64,000 nucleotides of DNA from Deinococcus aquaedulcis. GTDB taxonomy: Bacteria; Deinococcota; Deinococci; Deinococcales; Deinococcaceae. The position numbers were made by a program, and so were the translations under genes. Below the pieces are notes generated by a model. It was given only the letters and a program-made list of their open reading frames with translations, did no database searches and was not told the DNA's origin. Shown here piece after piece: positions 40,572 through 48,789 of the stretch. Location: the NCBI RefSeq assembly GCF_019693445.1, contig NZ_JAHRBL010000015.1:1-64000 (forward strand), read 5' to 3'. Position 1 is the first letter of the stretch, and every line of letters begins with the position of its first letter.

Positions 40572-43553
40572 ATGCCTGCCGCTTCTGCCTCTTCCACCGC
40601 GCCGTTCGACGTGCTGGTTCTCCTCGCGGCGGCCGATGAGTGGGGGGCGGTTCAGCTCGTGCTGGCCGCGCTGCCCACGCCGCTGCCAGTCGCCGTGTTG
40701 CTGGTGCAGCCTGGGGGTGGGCGGCCTGCCGGGGCCAGCGGCACCGACCTGCCTCTGCACGACGTGGCCAGCGGCACCCTGTTGCAGCCCGGCCTCGTGT
40801 ACGTGGCGCCGCCACAGGCCACGCTGGACGTGCGCCCGGGCGGCCAGTGCGAGGTGACCCCCAGCCCCGGGGCGCCCCCCACCTGCCCGCTGGACCGGTT
40901 GCTGGGTTCGCTGGCCGTGGCCTACGGCGAGCGGGCGCTGCTGGCCATGCTCTCGGCGCCGGGGCCCGACGGGCTGCGGGGCGCGCGCGCCCTGCGGGGG
41001 GCCGGGGGCACGGTGCTGGTGCAGGCGCCCCTGGTCCCAGCGGGGCTGGCCCAGGCCCTGCTGGCGGCCCGCGCGGCGGATCTGGTGCAGGCGCCCTCGG
41101 CGCTGGCGACGGCCACGGCCCAGGTGCTGCGGGGCGAGTGGCCGCCTGAACGCCTGACCGCCCCGCCGGAAGCCGCCCAGGCCCTGGTCGAGTCCATGGA
41201 CGAGGGCTTTTGCACCATTCAGGTGCTGTTTGACGAGGCCGGCGAGCCGACGGACTACCGCGTGCTGAGCATGAACCCGGCCTTCGTGGCCCAGACCGGG
41301 CTGGAGGGGGCCCAGGGGCGCAGTGTCCGCGAACTGGTGCCGGGCCTTGAACCGTTCTGGTTTCAGATGTACGGCGAGATCGCGCGCAGCGGCCAGCCCC
41401 GCCGCTTCGAGCATCAGGTGGCGGCGCTGACGCCCCCCCGGGAGTACGAGGTCTATGCCTTTCGCATTGGGGAGCCGCGCGAGCACCGGGTGGCGGTGCT
41501 GTTCCGGGACGTGTCGCTGCGCAAGGCGGCCGAACGCGACCTGAAACGCAGCAACCAGCTGCTGCAAACGGTCTTTGACAGCTCGCTGGAGTACATGCAA
41601 CTGTTCCAGGCGGTGCGGAGCGCCCAGGGTGAGATCACGGATTTCGAGTGGCGGCTGACCAACCGGCTCTGGAATGAGCAGTGGGGCGAGATGGCGGGCA
41701 AGCGCCTGCTGACCGAGAACCCGGCCGTGGTCGAAACAGGACTGTTCGAAACCTTCAAGCGCGTCACTGAAACCGGCGTACCCGACACGCACGAGCACCA
41801 TTACGCCCACGAGCAGTTTGACGGCTGGTTTCACCAGACCGCCGCCGGGGCCGAGGACGGTTTTCTGCTCTCCACCCTGGACGTCACCGAGCGGCGGCGG
41901 GCCGAGGAGGCCGCGCGCACCCAGCAGACGCGGCAGGCGTTTGTGCTGCAGCTCAGCGATAAGCTGCGGCCTCTGGCCGACCCGGTGCAGATTCAGCGCG
42001 AGGCATGCCGCCTGCTGGGCGAGGCGCTGGGGGTTGAGCGGGTATTTTACGCCTCGGTGCACAACGACGGTGACACCAGCGAGGTTCACGCCGAGTATGC
42101 CAATGGTGGCCTGCCCAGCGTCGTGGGCTGGTCCTCGCTGCAGGCTCTTGCCCCAGGGCTGGTGCCCGACTGGCAGGCGGGCCGCACCACCCGCACCAAC
42201 GACATCCACACGGGCGACGTGAACAGGGGGTCGCTGTTCACGTCGGCGCCACGCGCGGCTCTGAACGTGCCGCTGGTCAAGGACGGCCGACTGGTGGCGC
42301 TGCTGGGCCTGCACCAGCGCGCGGCCCGCACTTGGACCGACGAGGACGTGGCCCTGGCCGAAGAAACCGCCGAGCGCACCTGGCAGGCCGCCGAACGCGC
42401 GCGCACCCAGGCCGCGCTGGTCGAATCCGAAAGCCGTCTGCGCGCGCTGATCGAGCATCTGCCGGGCGGCGCAGTGTTCGTGGTGGACCACGACCTGCGC
42501 TACCAGCTGGCCCAGGGCGAGGCGCTGGCCGCCGCCGGGTTCACGCCTGAAGATCTGGTGGGCCGCACGGTGGCCCAGGTGATGCCGCCCGAACAGGTGC
42601 CCGAGTACGAGGGGCTGTACCGCCGCGCCCTGGCCGGCGAGGGCTTCGAGTACGAGCACAACGCGCATGGCCGCAGCTTCATCACCCGGGGCGTGCCGCT
42701 GCGCCGCGCAGGCGGGGAGGTCACTTCGGTGCTGGCGATGTCCTACGACATCACCGACCGCAAGCGCGCCGAGCAGGAGGTGCAGGCCCTGAACGCCACC
42801 CTGGAAACCCAGGTGGCCGAGCGCACCCGCCGCCTGGCCGACCTGAACGCCGAACTGGGCAACGTGATTATCCGCACCGCCCACAACCTTGAAGCCCCCG
42901 CCCGGCGCCTGGGGCAACTGCTGGACCCAGGTGTGCTGCCGGCGCCCCAGGCCTTTGAGGGCCTGCCTCCGTACGACCCCGCCCTGCTGCAGGACGAGGT
43001 CACGCGCCTGAAGGGCGTGGCCCAGGACCTGCGCCAGCTTTCGCGCCTGGAAACCCGCCAGTTCACCCAGGAACTGCTGCCCCTGGGCGAACTGTTTGCC
43101 GAGGTGCGCGCCCAGGCCGCGCAGGCCAGCGGGCGCGACCTGACATGGTTTCTGGAGCCGTTGCCGATCGTGCGCGGCGACCGGGCGCTCTTGCGTCAGG
43201 CGCTGGACGTCCTGATGAATTTCACCCTCAGCCCCACCCGGGGCACGCGCTACGTGACCGTCAGCCGCCGCACCCTGGAAGGCGAGGAGCGGGTGCTGGT
43301 CGAGGACGACGGCCTGGGCCTCAGCGGCGAGGAGGCGGCCACCCTGTTTGATCTGGCCGTGCGCACCGATCAGAGCGTGCCCATCTTGGAGGGCAGCGGC
43401 CTGCTGCAGGTGCGGCGTATTCTGGCCCGCCACGGCGGCTGGGCCTGGGCCGAGGCGCGCAGCAGCGGCGGACTGGTGGTGCTGGCGTTTCCCCAGGACA
43501 CTGCGGTGGGCGAACTTGAAGCCCTCTTGGGCGGCGAACCGCTGGAAAGCTGA
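40572..43553 (+). CDS. Histidine kinase with a degenerate CheB-like domain, PAS and GAF sensors
   Basis: 993 residues. Residues about 10-190 resemble a CheB methylesterase domain (VAVLLVQPGG, LLQPGLVYVAPPQATL, PLDRLLGSLAVAYGERALL, GPDGLRGARALRGAGGTVLV). The catalytic Ser and His positions are not conserved, leaving only the Asp. Then come PAS (about 200-330), PAS (about 335-455), GAF (about 460-615), PAS (about 620-740), a coiled coil, a dimerisation motif RTAHNLEAPARRL carrying His, and an ATPase domain (VEDDGLGLS) with a weak N-box. It probably senses by PAS/GAF and phosphorylates a regulator not encoded nearby. Confidence 0.85.
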   Translation: MPAASASSTAPFDVLVLLAAADEWGAVQLVLAALPTPLPVAVLLVQPGGGRPAGASGTDLPLHDVASGTLLQPGLVYVAPPQATLDVRPGGQCEVTPSPGAPPTCPLDRLLGSLAVAYGERALLAMLSAPGPDGLRGARALRGAGGTVLVQAPLVPAGLAQALLAARAADLVQAPSALATATAQVLRGEWPPERLTAPPEAAQALVESMDEGFCTIQVLFDEAGEPTDYRVLSMNPAFVAQTGLEGAQGRSVRELVPGLEPFWFQMYGEIARSGQPRRFEHQVAALTPPREYEVYAFRIGEPREHRVAVLFRDVSLRKAAERDLKRSNQLLQTVFDSSLEYMQLFQAVRSAQGEITDFEWRLTNRLWNEQWGEMAGKRLLTENPAVVETGLFETFKRVTETGVPDTHEHHYAHEQFDGWFHQTAAGAEDGFLLSTLDVTERRRAEEAARTQQTRQAFVLQLSDKLRPLADPVQIQREACRLLGEALGVERVFYASVHNDGDTSEVHAEYANGGLPSVVGWSSLQALAPGLVPDWQAGRTTRTNDIHTGDVNRGSLFTSAPRAALNVPLVKDGRLVALLGLHQRAARTWTDEDVALAEETAERTWQAAERARTQAALVESESRLRALIEHLPGGAVFVVDHDLRYQLAQGEALAAAGFTPEDLVGRTVAQVMPPEQVPEYEGLYRRALAGEGFEYEHNAHGRSFITRGVPLRRAGGEVTSVLAMSYDITDRKRAEQEVQALNATLETQVAERTRRLADLNAELGNVIIRTAHNLEAPARRLGQLLDPGVLPAPQAFEGLPPYDPALLQDEVTRLKGVAQDLRQLSRLETRQFTQELLPLGELFAEVRAQAAQASGRDLTWFLEPLPIVRGDRALLRQALDVLMNFTLSPTRGTRYVTVSRRTLEGEERVLVEDDGLGLSGEEAATLFDLAVRTDQSVPILEGSGLLQVRRILARHGGWAWAEARSSGGLVVLAFPQDTAVGELEALLGGEPLES

Positions 43554-43671
43554 CGCCCGTGAGAGGGTGCCATGAGCAGCTTGGCATGGCTCAGAGGATG
43601 GTCGCGGAAAGCCGGTCGGGCCAGCGTCTTGGCGGTCAAGAGGTTCCGGCTCCCTCCCTTGCGGATATCAG

Positions 43672-44349
43672 GTGGACACCCCTCCAGGATTGTGTGACGC
43701 TGCTGCCCAGATGAAAGCCAACGTTTTCCATGTTCTGAATGCGGGCAAGCAGTTGCCAGAAGCGCTGGCTGAGCAGGTTGAAGCTGTGGCCCGCGCTGCC
43801 TTTGCCCGGCAGACCACCCGTCTGGGCTTGGACGGCGTGGACGCGGTCCTGTACACCAGCCCGTGGACCATTCCAGAGACAGGCATGGTGGGCACTGCGC
43901 CAGACGGGTACAGCGTTCACCTTGCCGTGACCCCACAGAGCCCGCAGTTTCTCGCTCACTGGCGCACCGAACTGCCGGCCACGCTGGCCCACGAACTTCA
44001 CCACGCGAAACGCTGGCGGCATGCCGGCCTCGGCACGTTGCTGGAGGCCCTGGTGTTTGAAGGCCTTGCCCAGCACTACGAAGTCGAAGAACGTGGCGAG
44101 GTACCCCTGTACGCCCGGCCCACCGTGGCTCTGGACGAGCTCTGGGCCCGCGCCGAACAGCAGTTGGACGGACCGTATGACCATCAGGCGTGGTTCTTCG
44201 GTGACGCAAGCCACGAGCTGCCCCGCTGGGGAGGCTACGCGCTGGGTTTTGAGTTGGTCAGAAGGTTTCTTGAGCGACAGGGCGGGGACGCGGTGATTCA
44301 CGCTTCGATATCAGCAGAAGCCTTCCGTTCTGCTTGGTCGGCTCATTGA
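43672..44349 (+). CDS. DUF2268 putative zinc-dependent protease
   Basis: 225 residues from the GTG at 43672, or 212 from the ATG at 43711 (MKANVFHVLNAG), which fits the family start better. HELHHAKRW is the HExxH metal site, with Glu as base, and VFEGLAQHYE further on supplies a possible third ligand. DUF2268 proteins (COG5504) are predicted Zn-dependent peptidases without a known substrate. There is no signal peptide. It follows the kinase by 118 nt on the same strand. Cotranscription is possible but unproven. Confidence 0.85.
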   Translation: MDTPPGLCDAAAQMKANVFHVLNAGKQLPEALAEQVEAVARAAFARQTTRLGLDGVDAVLYTSPWTIPETGMVGTAPDGYSVHLAVTPQSPQFLAHWRTELPATLAHELHHAKRWRHAGLGTLLEALVFEGLAQHYEVEERGEVPLYARPTVALDELWARAEQQLDGPYDHQAWFFGDASHELPRWGGYALGFELVRRFLERQGGDAVIHASISAEAFRSAWSAH

Positions 44350-44431
44350 ACGAGGGCCAAACGACGTCCTGTCTCCCCTCCTGCAGCCCTGTGGTGGCGC
44401 CCGTTGCCCCAGCTCGCTTCAGGCCGCCCCA

Positions 44432-45628
44432 TCAATCCGGCACAGGCGTTTTGGGCCACGCGAACCAGAAGGTCGCGCCCTGGTCCACCTTGCCCTCGCC
44501 CCAGGCGCGCCCCCCGAAGCGTTCGCACAGGCGCCGCACCACCGCCAGCCCCAGGCCCGTGCCCTCGTAAAGGTCCACTGGATGCAGCCGCCCGAACAGT
44601 TCGAAGGCTTTTTCCTTCTGGCGCATGTTGAAGCCCACGCCGTTGTCTTCCACCCCAACCCAGTGTTCCTTTTCGGTTTCCTGCACCAGCAGGCGCAGCC
44701 GGGCCTGAGGCCGCGTGCGGGTGAACTTCAGGGCGTTCGTCAGGTATTCGTGCAGGATGATCTGCAACACCTGATGGTCGCCCTGCACCACCGGCAGCGG
44801 CACCTGGGAAATCTGCACGTGGCGCCCGGCCAGCCCGGCTTCCAGATCCTTGAGGACCTCGCGCAGCACCCGGTTCAGGTCCAGGCTGCGCATACGGGCG
44901 CGAATGGTCCGGGCCTGCATGTAACTCTTGAGCGAGGTCAGCAGGCCCTGGGTTTCCTGCACGGCGGTCACCACGTGGCCCAGCGAGCGCTGGCGGTCTG
45001 CCGGGCACTCCTGGCGGTCCATCAGGCCCAGAAAGTTCTGCGCGCGCGTCAGCGTGGTGCTCAGCTGGTTTTCAGACACCGCCATGACCGTGCGGAACTC
45101 CTCGCCCAGTTGCCGGAAACGCGCGGTCTGCTGCCGCAGGTCCTGCTCTAACCCCTGCGTGGAGGCCAGCAGGGTGCGGTGCGCCGCCTTGAACGCCGTC
45201 ACATCCGCCGCGCTGAGGTGGCACAGCGGCTCGTCGCCCCCCGCATGCAGGGCGGCCGACAGGGACAGGTCCAGCCGCTCCCCGCCCTCCAGGGCCACCT
45301 GCACCTCGGCGCGCTGCGGGCCCCGGCCGGCAAACACCGCGCCCAGCAGCGCCGCCAGAACCGAGCGGCTTTCCGGGGTTAGCGCGCCAGCCAGTGGGCG
45401 GCCCAGGGCCAGCGCGGGGTCAGTTCCCAGCAGGGCGGCCCCCAGCGCATTGATCTCCACCACGCGCCCCTGGGCATTGACCAGAAACGCCGCGTGCGGG
45501 GCGCTGTGGAACAGGGCTCTGGCCTGCGCCAGGGCCGACTGGAGGGCCTGAATCTGGGCTTCAAGCCCCTGCAACTGGGGGTCGGGGGCCGAAAGGGTGC
45601 GGGGCAGCGGGGACAAGTCGTGGGTCAT
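44432..45628 (-). CDS. PAS sensor histidine-kinase-like protein with unusual H-box
   Basis: 398 residues from the ATG at 45628. A PAS domain at about 30-145 (LFHSAPHAAFLVNAQGRVVE, NALGAALLGTDPALALGRPL) is followed by a long coiled coil. In the dimerisation helix the expected His is replaced: SENQLSTTLTRAQNFLGLM, where family members read SHELRTPLT. The ATPase core is intact: N-box HEYLTNALKFTR, VEDNGVGF and EGTGLGLAVVRRLCERFGG. It may still bind ATP but not phosphorylate itself at the usual residue. No response regulator is adjacent. Confidence 0.85.
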   Translation of the reverse strand: MTHDLSPLPRTLSAPDPQLQGLEAQIQALQSALAQARALFHSAPHAAFLVNAQGRVVEINALGAALLGTDPALALGRPLAGALTPESRSVLAALLGAVFAGRGPQRAEVQVALEGGERLDLSLSAALHAGGDEPLCHLSAADVTAFKAAHRTLLASTQGLEQDLRQQTARFRQLGEEFRTVMAVSENQLSTTLTRAQNFLGLMDRQECPADRQRSLGHVVTAVQETQGLLTSLKSYMQARTIRARMRSLDLNRVLREVLKDLEAGLAGRHVQISQVPLPVVQGDHQVLQIILHEYLTNALKFTRTRPQARLRLLVQETEKEHWVGVEDNGVGFNMRQKEKAFELFGRLHPVDLYEGTGLGLAVVRRLCERFGGRAWGEGKVDQGATFWFAWPKTPVPD

Positions 45629-46137
45629 GGCAGTACCTGAAGCGCCCGGGGGTGTGCGCCGGGGCACACCGCAAAAGAGGATGGGAAGAGAACGAAGCGG
45701 TCTGAAGAGGCGGGCGCCGGGTGTCGGAGGATCGCGGGCGGGGTCCGCTCGGGTGCGCAGACAGGCTGGGATGCGGGTTGCATGGAATTCCCCCGTATTG
45801 CCCACGCGGGCCGGACAGCCACGATTCGAGCTGGACTGTCCGCAATTGTCACTGATACGTCCACTCTGGCGCACCACCTGACGCTGGGCATGGCAGCAGC
45901 CTAAGGCCTGCCCCAGGAAAATGAATGGCTCTCCGAGAGAATGATGAAGGTCCCTTCAGGAAGGGTGGAGAATTGGGGGGGCCAGGGTGAGCCTGAGCGA
46001 TTGGTTGGACCAGTAGCCGTTGAAGCGGTCTACCAGAGCCCCTCTGCAGCAGGGGAAGAAGCGGCAAATGGCGTGCAAAGAGGCGGCAGGCGACTTCGGC
46101 CATCGGAGGGAAAACGCGTGGCCGCCGCAGAGCGCAA
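45629..46137. other. Long gene-free stretch
   Basis: About 500 bp with no credible coding frame. Visible elements are GGTGTG/CACACC (45653-45672) and GGACAG/CTGTCC (about 45810-45840) inverted repeats and probable promoters of the kinase gene. Confidence 0.4.
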
Positions 46138-46176
46138 CCCAGAGGGCTTGTAGGACAATCCTACAAGCCCTCTGGG
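46138..46176. repeat. 18-bp perfect hairpin with 3-nt loop
   Basis: CCCAGAGGGCTTGTAGGA, loop CAA, and the exact complement. No T-run follows on either side. It lies about 90 nt downstream of the unknown gene's stop at 46266. It is longer than an ordinary terminator and may be a structured RNA or insertion footprint. Confidence 0.7.
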
Positions 46177-46265
46177 GCGCACGATGTCAATCTCCGCAAA
46201 AGACAGCGGTCTGGGCGGCGCTGCAGGGCTGCCGTTGAGCCCTAAAGGGAAACAGGCAGCGCCGG

Positions 46266-47129
46266 TCAGTTGCTCTTCAGGCCGTGGCGCAGCACCTCGG
46301 CCAGCTGGCGGGTGACCTGGCCCTGCAGGGCGTCAAGTTCCTCGGTGGCCTGGCGCACGGCGGTGCGGTATTCGTCGGCGTTGCGGGCCTGCGGGCCCTG
46401 CAGGGTATGCACGGTGGCCTGCACGGTGAAGTGCGCGTCGGGCAGGGCGGCCAGATTGGCGCGGGCGCTGGCGTGGCGGGCCCCCAGCAGCGCGCCCAGC
46501 ATGCCGGCTTCTTCGCTGCGCTGCATCAGTTCGCGCTGAAAGGTGCGGTCCTTGATGCTGGTGATCACGTCCCAGGCCGCGTCGGACAGGGCGGCCTGCG
46601 GCGAAGCGGGGCGGGCCACCTCCACGAACAGGGTGTCGCCCGCGCGCCACGTGCGCGTAAAGGCCCCTGCGCGGGCCGGGGACCACTCGGTTTCAAAGTC
46701 GCGGGCGTCCTCGATCAGCACGCGCAGTCGGGCCAGGGGCGTGTCGCCGGGCACGCGGTGGCCGTCACCCAGCACGCCCCACAGACTCAGGCCGCGTTCG
46801 TCGGCAGCGCCCATGCTTTCCAGCGCGCGTGCCAGGGCTGCTGGCCCTTCGCTGACCAGGGCCACCGGGCGGCCCCCCTCTAGAATGGCGATGTCCTGGC
46901 CGCCTTCGGCGAGGCGGGCTTCAAAGCGCAGGTGGTGCAGCCCCAGGCCCCAGCGGCGCAGCGCCTGGACCAGAGCGCCCGTCAGCGCGGCGTTCATGGT
47001 GTCGGGGTCGGCGCCGCTGCCTTGCAGGGCACGCACGCCACTGTCCACGGCGGCGGTGGCCATCAGGGCATCAAAGGCCTCGAAGGGGGAGGTGGTCTGC
47101 CGCTCGTCTTTTGTTTTCACTCGTGCCAT
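46266..47129 (-). CDS. Unrecognised 287-aa protein
   Basis: Begins [19 protein letters not shown]. There is no signal or membrane helix, and it is rich in Ala, Arg and Leu. Segments like [51 protein letters not shown] and a helical C-terminus ([35 protein letters not shown]) suggest a soluble protein with a coiled-coil end. GAGGGG lies just before the ATG. It is followed by a strong hairpin. No family is recognised. It could be lineage-specific to Deinococcus. Confidence 0.75.
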   Translation of the reverse strand: MARVKTKDERQTTSPFEAFDALMATAAVDSGVRALQGSGADPDTMNAALTGALVQALRRWGLGLHHLRFEARLAEGGQDIAILEGGRPVALVSEGPAALARALESMGAADERGLSLWGVLGDGHRVPGDTPLARLRVLIEDARDFETEWSPARAGAFTRTWRAGDTLFVEVARPASPQAALSDAAWDVITSIKDRTFQRELMQRSEEAGMLGALLGARHASARANLAALPDAHFTVQATVHTLQGPQARNADEYRTAVRQATEELDALQGQVTRQLAEVLRHGLKSN

Positions 47130-47579
47130 AGCCCCTCTATTCTGCCCTGAACAGAGCGTCTTGTGTGTCGGGTCGGCACCTTATGGGCGCTGGGTGCGGG
47201 CTGATACAGATTGCCGACTCTGCTCCGCAGGTCTACAAATCCCGTCAGTCGGGAAAATGTCGGAAGGGATGACGGCAGGTTTCGGACGTCGCCTGAGCCA
47301 TGTCGCGGACCGTGTTCACGCGAGGCGAGTAGGCCATAGGAGAAACGTCGTCTGGAACGCCAAGGCTGCTCGCCCCCCTCTGCGGCGCAGCGCAAAGGTG
47401 GAGGAAAAAACGGCGTGTTCATTGGACTGAGCTCCACAGACTGGTGAACCTGTTCAGAGCGTTGATGAGGGCCTCCCTTACCCGGCACACCTCCACACAG
47501 GCGGACGGGCGCGCGGCCCCAGCTCAGGTAAGCTGCGGGGCACTGTGCGTCCTGCTGCCTGCCCGGAGTGTTCCCACCC
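47130..47579. other. 450-bp gene-free stretch
   Basis: Between divergent genes. It should hold the promoters of nagA and of the unknown gene. No conserved box or repeat stands out. Confidence 0.4.
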
Positions 47580-48722
47580 ATGACTACCACCCTCAGCGGC
47601 CAGTTGCTGCTGCCCAGCGGCCTGCAGAGCGGGCGCCTGACGGTGCAAGGGGACCGGATTGCGCACATAGAGCCTTTGCCCAGCGCCGACCCCTCGGTCC
47701 TGATTCTGCCCGGCTTCGTGGACACGCACGTGCACGGGGGCGCGGGGGGCGACACGATGGACGGCCCAGAGGGCATTCGCACCCTGGCGCGGCTGCACGC
47801 CCGGCACGGCACCACCACGCTGCTGCCCACCACGATCACCAACCCCTGGCCAGAGGTGCTGCGCGCGCTGCGGGCCGTGGCGCAGGTGGCCCAGGAGGGT
47901 GGGGTCCCGGGCGGCGCCGACCTGCCCGGCGCGCACCTGGAAGGCCCCTTTATCAGCCCCGGGCGGCTGGGCGCCCAGCCGCCCTGCGCCGTGGACCCCA
48001 CCCCCGAGCGCGTGGCTGAGGTGCTGGCCACCGGCGCCGTGCGCGCCGTGACCCTGGCCCCGGAGCTGCCGGGCGCCCTGGACGCCGCGCGCACCTTTGC
48101 CCGGGCGGGCGTGCGCGTGGGCATCGGCCACACCCGCGCCGACGCCGAGACCGTGCAGGCCGCCCTGGCGGCAGTCCACGAGGCCGGCGGCCAGAGCTGC
48201 GCCACCCACCTCTTTAACGCGATGGGCGGCATTGAGGGCCGTGTGCCTGGTCCCCCCGGCGCCCTGATCGCCGACCCCCACGCCACCCTGGAAGTCATTC
48301 TGGACGGCCTGCACGTGCACCCCACCTCGTTTCTGCTGGCCCGCGCAGCGGCGCCCGGGCGGGTCATGCTGATTACGGATGCCATGCGCGCCGCTGGCCT
48401 GGGCGACGGCCCCAGCGAACTGGGCGGGCAGCCCGTGACGGTGAAGGGCGGCAAAGCCACCCTGGCCGACGGCACCCTGGCCGGCAGCGTGCTCACCCTG
48501 GACGTGGCCCTGCGCCGCGCTGCCGCCCTGGGCGTGCCTCTGCCCGAACTGAGCCGCATGCTGAGCCTCGTGCCCGCCCGCTCGGTGGGCCTGCATGACC
48601 GGGGCGAACTGCGCGAGGGCCTGCGCGCCGATCTGGCCGTGCTGACCCCGGAGTTCCAGGTTCAGGCAACGTACGTGGCCGGGGAGCAGGTGTGCGTTCC
48701 CCCGTCCTCGCCACTGACATGA
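47580..48722 (+). CDS. nagA: N-acetylglucosamine-6-phosphate deacetylase
   Basis: 380 residues from the ATG at 47580; a GTG at 47568 gives 4 more. It removes acetate from GlcNAc-6-phosphate in amino-sugar and cell-wall recycling, in the cytoplasm. Metal and catalytic motifs are intact: DTHVHGG, AHLEGPF with the metal Glu, GIGHTRAD, CATHLFNAMGG, VILDGLHVHP and the catalytic Asp in LITDAMRAAG. It is a single gene. No NagB or transporter is nearby. Confidence 0.95.
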   Translation: MTTTLSGQLLLPSGLQSGRLTVQGDRIAHIEPLPSADPSVLILPGFVDTHVHGGAGGDTMDGPEGIRTLARLHARHGTTTLLPTTITNPWPEVLRALRAVAQVAQEGGVPGGADLPGAHLEGPFISPGRLGAQPPCAVDPTPERVAEVLATGAVRAVTLAPELPGALDAARTFARAGVRVGIGHTRADAETVQAALAAVHEAGGQSCATHLFNAMGGIEGRVPGPPGALIADPHATLEVILDGLHVHPTSFLLARAAAPGRVMLITDAMRAAGLGDGPSELGGQPVTVKGGKATLADGTLAGSVLTLDVALRRAAALGVPLPELSRMLSLVPARSVGLHDRGELREGLRADLAVLTPEFQVQATYVAGEQVCVPPSSPLT

Positions 48723-48789
48723 ACTGAGGCTTGGCCAGCCGCGACTGCGTCCGAAGCCCAGCCCGTAAGGCGTCTGCCCCCAACAGTCG

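Noticed and set aside
40530..43433. 967-residue minus-strand frame opposite the CheB-like kinase
   Set aside because: Antisense of a well supported kinase with clear domains; codon pattern typical of a shadow frame.
48722..48789. Additional small genes in short gaps between nagA and the cyclase
   Set aside because: No start with ribosome site and no coding signal in the gap.
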